Source of the DNA: Prevotellaceae bacterium
GTDB lineage: Bacteria > Bacteroidota > Bacteroidia > Bacteroidales > Bacteroidaceae
Direction: 5' to 3'
Assembly: GCA_031262265.1 (NCBI GenBank)
Contig: JAISIB010000204.1
Span: 1 to 15,716, forward strand
Length of the DNA: 15,716 nt
This document shows, one piece after another, positions 7,638 to 14,348 of the stretch. Every line of letters begins with the position of its first letter. Position 1 is the stretch's first letter. The notes beneath the pieces are model-generated. The model saw nothing but the letters and a program-made list of their open reading frames with translations, ran no database searches and was not told the DNA's origin. A program made the translations under genes and the position numbers.

Positions 7638-10600
7638 ATGACGAAACAGAAAAAGTTCATTACATGCGATGGCAATCAAGCGGCGGCACATATTTCGTAT
7701 ATGTTCTCAGAAGTGGCGGCCATCTATCCTATTACGCCTTCTTCGACGATGGCCGAATACGTAGACGAATGGGCGGCCAAAGGCCGTAAGAATATCTTCG
7801 GTGAGACCGTGCTCGTACAAGAAATGCAATCGGAAGGCGGCGCAGCAGGCGCAGTGCATGGCTCGTTGCAAGCCGGTGCTTTGACGACGACATATACAGC
7901 GTCGCAAGGTTTATTATTAATGGTACCGAATATGTATAAGATAGCCGGAGAATTGCTTCCGTGTGTTTTTCATGTTTCGGCGCGCGCACTTGCTTCTCAT
8001 GCGCTATCTATCTTTGGTGATCATCAAGATGTAATGGCTACGCGACAAACGGGCTTTGCTATGTTGGCCGAAGGCTCCGTACAAGAAGTCATGGACTTGG
8101 CGGCGGTAGCGCACTTGGCTACGATCAAAGCACGCGTACCTTTTGTTAACTTCTTCGATGGTTTCCGTACTTCTCATGAGATACAGAAAATAGAGATGCT
8201 GGAAAATGAAGATCTTGCGCATCTTATCGACCGGCAGGCACTGGCTGAATTCCGTCAGCGTGCACTTAATCCGATCAATCCCGTATCCAGGGGAATGGCC
8301 GAAAACCCGGATGTTTATTTCCAACACCGTGAAGCATGTAACTCCTATTATGATACTGTTCCCGCTATCGTAGAAGAATATATGGCCGAGCTTTCCAAGA
8401 TTACCGGACGCAAATATGATTTGTTTGACTATTACGGCGCATCCGATGCCGACCGCGTAATTATCGCGATGGGTTCGGTGACCGAAGCTGCCCGTGAGGC
8501 CGTAGATTATCTGGCTTCACAAGGCGAAAAAGTCGGTTTAGTGGCCGTACATCTTTACCGTCCTTTCTCCGCTAAGCACTTCATTGCTGCCGTTCCGAAG
8601 ACGGCTAAGCGTATTGCCGTGCTTGACCGCACGAAAGAACCGGGTGCGCAAGGTGAACCTCTCTATATGGACGTAAAAGATTGCTTCTACGGAGCGGCTG
8701 ATGCGCCTTTCATCGTAGGCGGACGTTATGGGTTGTCTTCCAAAGATACCACGCCTGCACAGATTCTCTCGGTATTTGAGAACTTAGCTCTGCCCGAACC
8801 GAAAAATCACTTTACGATCGGTATCGTAGATGACGTTACGTTTACATCACTTCCCTTGAAAGAAGAAATAGCTCTCGGCGGTGAGGGAATGTATGAAGCC
8901 AAATTCTACGGTTTGGGAGCTGACGGAACCGTTGGCGCCAACAAAAATTCCATTAAGATCATTGGTGATAACACGAACAAGTATTGCCAGGCCTATTTCT
9001 CTTATGACTCGAAAAAATCAGGCGGTTTCACGTGTTCACACTTGCGTTTCGGCGATACGCCAATCCGTTCGACTTATTTAGTAAATACCCCGAATTTCGT
9101 AGCATGTCACGTGCAGGCTTATCTACGCATGTATGATGTGACGCGCGGCTTGCGGGAAAACGGCACTTTCCTACTCAATACTATCTGGAATGAGGGAGAG
9201 TTGGCCAAACATCTGCCTAACAAAGTGAAACGATACTTTGCCAAGAAGAACATTAGCGTCTATTATATGGATGCTACGAGCATCGCTATGGAAATAGGCT
9301 TAGGGAATCGCACCAATACCATACTTCAATCGGCATTTTTCCGTATTACCAAAGTCATTCCGGTGGATTTGGCGATAGAACAAATGAAGAAGTTCATTGT
9401 GAAATCCTACGGCAATAAGGGAGAAGAAATCGTCAATAAAAACTATGCAGCGGTTGATCGCGGCGGTGAATACAAGCAACTGACCATAGACTTGGCTTGG
9501 GCGAATCTACCGGATGATGAACTGTCAGGGAACGACGACCCGAAATTCATCAACGAGGTAGTTCGGCCGATCAACGCGCAAGATGGCGACTTATTACCGG
9601 TATCTGCTTTCAAAGATCGTGCCGACGGTACTTGGGACGCAGGAACGGCTCAATATGAAAAACGCGGAGTGGCTGCTTTCGTGCCTCAATGGAATCCGGA
9701 GACTTGTATTCAATGTAATAAGTGTGCTTACGTTTGTCCGCACGCTGCCATTCGTCCGTTTGTGCTGGATGCCGAAGAGCAGGCCGGTGCTTCGTTTACG
9801 ACGTTGAAAGCGATCGGCAAACAATTCGACGGCATGACGTTCCGTATGCAAGTGGATGTGCTCGATTGTTTGGGTTGCGGCAACTGCGCCGATATTTGTC
9901 CGGGTAATCCCCAAAAGGGTGGCAAGGCGTTGGCTATGCAATCGCTCGATACGCAACTGGCCGAGGCTGACAATTGGGCTTATTGCGCTAAGAATGTCAA
10001 GAGCAAACAACATTTGGTAGATGTAGCGGCCAACGTAAAGAACTCGCAGTTTGCCACGCCGTTGTTTGAATTTTCAGGTGCTTGCGCCGGTTGTGGTGAG
10101 ACGCCGTATGTAAAGCTGATTACCCAGCTCTTCGGTGATCGCCAGATGGTTTCCAATGCGACCGGTTGCTCATCTATTTATTCCGGCTCGGTACCTTCTA
10201 CTCCTTACACGAAGAATGAAAAAGGACAGGGACCTGCGTGGGCAAATTCTTTGTTCGAGGACTTCTGCGAGTATGGTCTCGGAATGGAATTGGCCAATGA
10301 GAAAATGCGCGCACGTATTGCCCGCTTGATGCAACAAGCCATCTCGACGCCCGAAGTGTCGGAAGAAATGAAAACAACTTTCGGTGAATGGTTGGCTAAC
10401 ATGCACGATGCGGCAAAGACGCAAGAGTTATCCGAACAGCTCATACCGATGATAGAACATTGCAAAGCCGGCGGATGCCCCATTTGCGGTGAGTTGTCAG
10501 GCTTGACACAATACTTGATAAAACGCTCTCAGTGGATTATCGGCGGAGACGGCGCATCGTATGACATTGGCTACGGAGGTCTTGATCACGTGATTGCTTC

Positions 10601-11186
10601 CGGTAAAGACGTGAATATTCTTGTGCTGGATACCGAAGTCTATTCTAATACCGGCGGACAGTCGTCGAAAGCTACGCCGACTGGAGCTATCGCAAAGTTT
10701 GCCGCTGCCGGCAAGCGCGTACGCAAGAAAGACTTAGGCCTCATGGCTACGACCTACGGCTATGTATATGTAGCGCAAATCGCTATGGGTAGCGACCAAG
10801 CGCAAACGTTGAAAGCCATTCGTGAAGCAGAAGCTTATCCGGGTCCCTCGCTTATTATTGCTTACGCACCGTGTATCAATCACGGACTGCGTGCCGGTAT
10901 GGGTAAGTCTCAGGCCGAAGAAGAAGCTGCCGTTAAATGTGGCTATTGGCACTTGTGGCGTTACAATCCCGCCCTCGAAGCCGAAGGGAAGAATCCGTTT
11001 ACGCTCGATTCGAAAGAACCTGCGTGGGATGAGTTCCAAAACTTCTTGAAGGGTGAGGTACGCTATACTTCGTTGCTGAAACAATATCCGGACGAGGCAC
11101 AAGAGTTGTTCAAGGCGGCCGAAGACAATGCCAAGTGGCGTTATGCAACGTACAAACGTTTAGCCGCTCAGAGCTACGAGGAATAG
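7638..11186 (+). CDS. nifJ: Pyruvate:ferredoxin (flavodoxin) oxidoreductase
   Basis: This single-chain, 1182-residue enzyme oxidises pyruvate with CoA to acetyl-CoA and CO2 and reduces ferredoxin or flavodoxin, the central pyruvate step of anaerobic fermenters. The N-terminal thiamine-type domain has YPITPSSTMAE, Thr33, Glu66 (MQSEGGAAG) and Arg116 (HVSARA), matching Thr31, Glu64 and Arg114 of the Desulfovibrio africanus enzyme. A ferredoxin-like insert carries two 4Fe-4S sets, CIQCNKCAYVCP (Cys690, 693, 696, 700) and CLGCGNCADICP (Cys744, 747, 750, 754). The proximal cluster uses Cys816 and Cys819 (CAGCGE), Cys844 (NATGCSS) and Cys1079 (YAPCINHG). The C-terminal thiamine-binding site shows GGDGAS (Asp971) and NTGGQ (Asn1004). 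All cofactor ligands are present, so it should work. A terminator follows; only 43 nt separate it from the ATPase gene and no clear own promoter is visible. Confidence 0.97.
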   Translation: MTKQKKFITCDGNQAAAHISYMFSEVAAIYPITPSSTMAEYVDEWAAKGRKNIFGETVLVQEMQSEGGAAGAVHGSLQAGALTTTYTASQGLLLMVPNMYKIAGELLPCVFHVSARALASHALSIFGDHQDVMATRQTGFAMLAEGSVQEVMDLAAVAHLATIKARVPFVNFFDGFRTSHEIQKIEMLENEDLAHLIDRQALAEFRQRALNPINPVSRGMAENPDVYFQHREACNSYYDTVPAIVEEYMAELSKITGRKYDLFDYYGASDADRVIIAMGSVTEAAREAVDYLASQGEKVGLVAVHLYRPFSAKHFIAAVPKTAKRIAVLDRTKEPGAQGEPLYMDVKDCFYGAADAPFIVGGRYGLSSKDTTPAQILSVFENLALPEPKNHFTIGIVDDVTFTSLPLKEEIALGGEGMYEAKFYGLGADGTVGANKNSIKIIGDNTNKYCQAYFSYDSKKSGGFTCSHLRFGDTPIRSTYLVNTPNFVACHVQAYLRMYDVTRGLRENGTFLLNTIWNEGELAKHLPNKVKRYFAKKNISVYYMDATSIAMEIGLGNRTNTILQSAFFRITKVIPVDLAIEQMKKFIVKSYGNKGEEIVNKNYAAVDRGGEYKQLTIDLAWANLPDDELSGNDDPKFINEVVRPINAQDGDLLPVSAFKDRADGTWDAGTAQYEKRGVAAFVPQWNPETCIQCNKCAYVCPHAAIRPFVLDAEEQAGASFTTLKAIGKQFDGMTFRMQVDVLDCLGCGNCADICPGNPQKGGKALAMQSLDTQLAEADNWAYCAKNVKSKQHLVDVAANVKNSQFATPLFEFSGACAGCGETPYVKLITQLFGDRQMVSNATGCSSIYSGSVPSTPYTKNEKGQGPAWANSLFEDFCEYGLGMELANEKMRARIARLMQQAISTPEVSEEMKTTFGEWLANMHDAAKTQELSEQLIPMIEHCKAGGCPICGELSGLTQYLIKRSQWIIGGDGASYDIGYGGLDHVIASGKDVNILVLDTEVYSNTGGQSSKATPTGAIAKFAAAGKRVRKKDLGLMATTYGYVYVAQIAMGSDQAQTLKAIREAEAYPGPSLIIAYAPCINHGLRAGMGKSQAEEEAAVKCGYWHLWRYNPALEAEGKNPFTLDSKEPAWDEFQNFLKGEVRYTSLLKQYPDEAQELFKAAEDNAKWRYATYKRLAAQSYEE

Positions 11187-11214
11187 AACTTCTTTTTTAT
11201 TACATAATGATTGG

Positions 11215-11250
11215 GAAGGCACTTTCGAGGTTTCGGAAGTGCCTTCTTTT
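11215..11250 (+). terminator. Intrinsic terminator of nifJ
   Basis: A 14-bp stem (11215-11228 with 11233-11246, one T-G wobble, GGTT loop) with a GAAGGCACTT/AAGTGCCTTC base is followed by TTTT. It lies 28 nt after the nifJ stop codon. Confidence 0.92.
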
Positions 11251-11512
11251 CGTATGTCACGCGCCTCGTTTGTTCTCCTATTTTCCGCGTTTCTAATTTT
11301 ATTTTCCGACTGTGAAAGAATAATTACTTACGCGCTAATTCCTTTTATAAAGGGAGTTATTTCAATAACCTCAGGATGTTCTTTCGTGAGATGCTTTATT
11401 CGTAAAATCTTGTTAAAACAAAGCGTCACATTAAACTTATGCAGGTATTTATCGTCATAATACTAATTGAGTAGATGACTACTTGATATGTGTAACACTA
11501 AAAATAATGGGG
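11251..11512 (+). other. Intergenic region between the nifJ terminator and the Spy-like gene
   Basis: With the terminator this makes 326 nt without a gene. The stretch is AT-rich and no box fits the TTTG-N19-TAnnTTTG promoter form. The best candidate control element is AAC at 11434-11436 and CGT at 11453-11455, 16 nt apart, like ECF sigma promoters. I recognise no RNA gene or gene remnant. Confidence 0.55.
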
Positions 11513-11878
11513 ATGAAAAAGGTATTTTTTTTAATGAGCGCACTGCTTCTAACGACAGTCGTGGCTATGGCGCAAGGACCGATGGATCCGGAAGAAATGG
11601 CGCAACGAATGACCGACCGTATGGTTGAGCAATATTCGTTGAATGACGATCAGGCTGCCAAAGTATTGGCCGTTACGAAAGAATTTGCCGGCAAAATGAT
11701 GCCGGCACGCGGGCAAGGCGGGCAGCCCGACGAGGCTGCTATGCAACAGTTCCGCAAAACGCAGGAAGAGTACACCGCTAAATTGAAAGGCATTTTGACT
11801 GCTGACCAGTTCAAAGCCTATGAGAAGGATCAGGCCGAACGTCGTCAACGTTTCGGTGGAGGCGGTGGTCCGCGCTAA
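11513..11878 (+). CDS. Small exported Spy/DUF4890-like protein
   Basis: This 121-residue protein starts at ATG 11513 (MKKVFF), which gives a clean signal peptide cleaved after AMA at residue 20; the reading frame extends upstream without a better start, and an ATG at 11507 would only add two residues. The mature protein is short, methionine- and glutamine-rich and mostly helical: MDPEEMAQRMTDRMVEQ, then SLNDDQAAKVLAVTKEF, then RKTQEEYTAKLKGILTADQFKAYEKDQAERRQR, ending in a glycine-rich GGGGGPR tail. The two 'L(T/N)xDQ' helices resemble the LTxxQ motifs of the CpxP/Spy periplasmic chaperone and metal-stress family and the Bacteroidales DUF4890 family. A role in envelope stress is inference from that likeness. 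It stands alone, between terminators. Confidence 0.75.
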   Translation: MKKVFFLMSALLLTTVVAMAQGPMDPEEMAQRMTDRMVEQYSLNDDQAAKVLAVTKEFAGKMMPARGQGGQPDEAAMQQFRKTQEEYTAKLKGILTADQFKAYEKDQAERRQRFGGGGGPR

Positions 11879-11936
11879 CGAGACTTTGTTAGCCTTCAAA
11901 AGAGATGTGTTAATTAAACAATTAGCAAGAGAGGGG

Positions 11937-11974
11937 TCCCTACGTGATGTGAATCACGGGGGATTTTTTATTTT
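11937..11974 (+). terminator. Intrinsic terminator after the Spy-like gene
   Basis: CGTGAT (11943-11948) pairs with ATCACG (11953-11958) across a GTGA loop. The stem extends outward with TCCCT against GGGGA around a one-base A bulge, and T6-A-T5 follows. It isolates the Spy-like gene from the lipoprotein-smpB cluster. Confidence 0.82.
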
Positions 11975-12030
11975 TCAAACTTTCGCGTGTAGTATTTTGA
12001 GCTTTCGTGTATTTTCAATATGAAAAACCA

Positions 12031-12038
12031 TATATTTG
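12031..12038 (+). promoter_or_regulatory. Promoter -7 element (TATATTTG) of the lipoprotein-smpB cluster
   Basis: A perfect TAnnTTTG box lies 27 nt before the lipoprotein start codon. No clear TTTG sits 19 nt upstream, so the -33 half is weak. It may drive the lipoprotein, smpB, the Gate-domain gene and metH together, since no later promoter or terminator is obvious between them. Confidence 0.65.
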
Positions 12039-12065
12039 CGAACTTTTTAAAAACCAGAGAAAACT

Positions 12066-12890
12066 ATGAAGTATTTTAATTTTTGGACAGTACTACTGTC
12101 CCTATCATTGGGTTTCACATGCATGTCATGCTTGAATGATGACGAAGGCGACGGCCAAGTTACATTTTGTTTACCGACAACGATGACCGGCTTTATGGGT
12201 ACGTATGAGTTTACCGACGAAACCGGTATTCGCCTCGTACCGGACGAGTCGTTCTTACAGATGGATCAAACGGAGCTTGCCAAATTTTCTCCGAAAGTAA
12301 TTGTTACCGGCTACATGACACAATCGATGTACGAGTCGCAAGCCGGTAAACCGCTTGACGAACAGGTATATACCATTACCGTACTGTCTCTGAGCGATAT
12401 GGTCGCTAAGGACGGACAGGGGACCGTCATGACGACGCGCGGTGCGGCGGCGGATACGCTGTTGTCCAAATGTCAATTGCCGTTCATTGCTCTTGATACG
12501 CTGTTCATGGGTACCGGTAGTAATTATTTGCGCGTAAATGCAAATTACTATGTCGGTTCGCAAACGCATAGTCTGCCGATATTCAGATATACGGACGAGC
12601 CGCTCAAAGTAGCGACCGATGCCTCTGCACCGGATACCTTAGACTTATATATAGGCAATTGGGGATTGACCGATGACTTTATGCAGGAAGAATCCGTAAG
12701 TTACGCCGCTATGGGCATAGCTCCGCACATATACTATCGCGCTTACGATTTGAGTGCAGTTCTGATGAGTATTCAAGGACAACTGCGCGAACGGCGCGTA
12801 GTGCTTAATATAAATGCTCGTCAAATTCGCCCGTATACTTCGGACACCATCAACGTGGCATATCCCGTACTGTATAACTACGGTTACTAA
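12066..12890 (+). CDS. Lipoprotein, possibly NigD-like
   Basis: This 274-residue protein has a lipoprotein-type signal peptide (hydrophobic residues 4-18, TCMSC) with Cys22 the likely lipidation site; Cys19 is also possible. The residues after Cys22, LNDDEGDG, are acidic, as in the signal that sends Bacteroidota lipoproteins to the outer surface. The rest is predicted mostly beta: an N-terminal segment with FSPKVIVTGYMTQSM and QVYTITVLSLSDM, then a C-terminal segment with LDLYIGNWGLTDDF, HIYYRAYDLSAV and RRVVLNINARQIRPYTSD. This two-part layout resembles NigD-like proteins (an OB-like domain plus a beta-sandwich), but I cannot confirm the family. The stop codon is separated from smpB by 3 nt in the same reading frame. 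Function unknown. Confidence 0.75.
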   Translation: MKYFNFWTVLLSLSLGFTCMSCLNDDEGDGQVTFCLPTTMTGFMGTYEFTDETGIRLVPDESFLQMDQTELAKFSPKVIVTGYMTQSMYESQAGKPLDEQVYTITVLSLSDMVAKDGQGTVMTTRGAAADTLLSKCQLPFIALDTLFMGTGSNYLRVNANYYVGSQTHSLPIFRYTDEPLKVATDASAPDTLDLYIGNWGLTDDFMQEESVSYAAMGIAPHIYYRAYDLSAVLMSIQGQLRERRVVLNINARQIRPYTSDTINVAYPVLYNYGY

Positions 12891-12893
12891 GGA

Positions 12894-13352
12894 GTGTTTC
12901 ATCCGACAAGTATAAATATTAAAAATAAACGGGCTTCGTTTGACTACGAGTTCGTGGAAACCCTGACAGCCGGTATCGTGTTGACAGGAACAGAGATCAA
13001 ATCTATCCGTTTGGGAAAGGCAAGTTTAGTAGATACTTACTGCTTCTTCTCAAACGGAGAGCTTTGGGTCAGAAACATGCACATCACCGAATATTTCTAT
13101 GGCTCGTACAACAATCATTCGGTGCGGCGCGATCGGAAACTGTTACTTAACGCCAAAGAACTGCGCAAACTGGAGCGCGGCACGAAGGAAACGGGATTTA
13201 CAATCATTCCGGTGCGCATGTTTATCAATGAAAAAGGATTGGCCAAGCTCGTTATTGCGTTGGCCAAAGGTAAAAAGGCATACGACAAACGCGACACTTT
13301 GCGCGAGAAAGACGATCGTCGCGAGTTGGATCGTGCGCGCAAACACTACTAA
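12894..13352 (+). CDS. smpB: SsrA-binding protein SmpB
   Basis: SmpB binds tmRNA (SsrA) and brings it to stalled ribosomes for trans-translation. The 152-residue protein shows the family core: INIKNKRASFDYEF, AGIVLTGTEIKSIR, GKASLVDTYC, GELWVRNMHITEY, RDRKLLL, ELRKLE, FINEKGLAKLVIALAKGKKAYDKR and a basic C-terminal tail (DTLREKDDRRELDRARKHY) that is expected to enter the mRNA channel. It starts with GTG at 12894: the upstream in-frame TAA at 12888 leaves only the codon GGA before it, and no ATG occurs before the conserved NIKNKR. The GGA just before the GTG is too close to be a normal Shine-Dalgarno, so translation may be coupled to the lipoprotein gene. The next gene starts at the base after its stop. 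Confidence 0.96.
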   Translation: MFHPTSINIKNKRASFDYEFVETLTAGIVLTGTEIKSIRLGKASLVDTYCFFSNGELWVRNMHITEYFYGSYNNHSVRRDRKLLLNAKELRKLERGTKETGFTIIPVRMFINEKGLAKLVIALAKGKKAYDKRDTLREKDDRRELDRARKHY

Positions 13353-14348
13353 ATGGCTACACTGAACGAACGCCTTTGGAAATGTGTCCGCGAGGCTTTG
13401 CCCAAATCGGGGAAACTGTGCGTGTGGCTTTTGAAAATCATTCTTCCCATTTCCTTAGCGGTTAATTTACTACAACATTACGGGGCGATCGACTATGTGG
13501 CTTCGTGGTTGCATCCGCTGTTTCACTTTATCGGATTACCGGGCGCGACGGCAATCGTTTTCATTACGAGTATTTTCCTACCGCTGTATGCTTCTATCGC
13601 CGTGATGATGTCGCTGGACGTAACCGTGCGCGAAGCTACCATATTGGCGTTGATGTGCCTGTTGGCTCACAACCTGCCCGTAGAATGTGCCGTCACGCGT
13701 AAGACAGGCTCCTCTTTCTGGGGAATGTTCGGCATGCGTATCATCATGGCATTCGTCGTAGCCGTTTTTTTGAATACGTTGCTACCACTTGATTACGGAA
13801 ATACACCTTTCGCGCACACACATATAGCCGCTGCCGACACGGAAACGTTACGCGGCATGTTTATGGCCTGGTTATATGCGTCGGGCACGCTGATAGTCAC
13901 CATTCTGCTGATCGTGACCGGCTTGATGGTGTTGCAACGCGTATTGGTAGAATTCCAATGGATTGATGCTATTTCCCGCCCGCTACGTCCGCTGATGCGT
14001 TTATTCGGATTGCCTGACAACGCGCCCTTTCTTTGGATTGTCGGCAACGTCGTCGGTTTGGCCTACGGCGGCGCAGTGATGGCCGACATGGTCGACGAAG
14101 GGAAGCTCTCGCTGCAAGATTCTAACGTCGTCAATTATCATTTGTCTATCTCACATTCCTTATTGGAAGATACGATGCTCTTCGTGGCTTTAGGTATCAA
14201 CCTGTGGATTATCGTAGGTACGCGATTGCTCTTTGCCATGATTGTAGTGTGGGGGCGTCGCTTCCTTCTTTCATTATTCCCATTAATCGATTCATCTCAT
14301 GCAAAGTCCGCTTCAAACCCTCATTCGTCAGCGCATTCTCATACTTGA
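13353..14348 (+). CDS. Gate-domain (nucleoside-recognition) membrane protein
   Basis: This 331-residue polytopic inner-membrane protein has about seven to eight hydrophobic segments, for example VWLLKIILPISLAVNLL, ATAIVFITSIFLPLYASIAV, IIMAFVVAVFLNTLL, GTLIVTILLIVTGLMVL, FLWIVGNVVGLAYGGAVM and LWIIVGTRLLFAMIVVW. Two halves carry similar elements (HNLPVECAVTRKTG near residue 110 and SHSLLEDTMLF near 270), as in the duplicated Gate/nucleoside-recognition family (PF07670, related to spore-maturation SpmA/SpmB and YjiG/YjiH). The family is thought to move small solutes, but the substrate is unknown. The ATG abuts the smpB stop codon. The last 16 residues, rich in His and Ser, are encoded in the stretch that overlaps metH. 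Transport function is inference. Confidence 0.8.
   Translation: MATLNERLWKCVREALPKSGKLCVWLLKIILPISLAVNLLQHYGAIDYVASWLHPLFHFIGLPGATAIVFITSIFLPLYASIAVMMSLDVTVREATILALMCLLAHNLPVECAVTRKTGSSFWGMFGMRIIMAFVVAVFLNTLLPLDYGNTPFAHTHIAAADTETLRGMFMAWLYASGTLIVTILLIVTGLMVLQRVLVEFQWIDAISRPLRPLMRLFGLPDNAPFLWIVGNVVGLAYGGAVMADMVDEGKLSLQDSNVVNYHLSISHSLLEDTMLFVALGINLWIIVGTRLLFAMIVVWGRRFLLSLFPLIDSSHAKSASNPHSSAHSHT

Noticed and set aside
11239..11460. A 73-codon + strand ORF after nifJ
   Set aside because: It begins inside the right arm of the nifJ terminator, has no recognisable family, and lies in AT-rich intergenic sequence. A hydrophobic start alone is not enough.
14200..14298. A cobalamin or SAM riboswitch before metH
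   Set aside because: The metH start lies within the preceding coding sequence; there is no leader in which such an element could sit.
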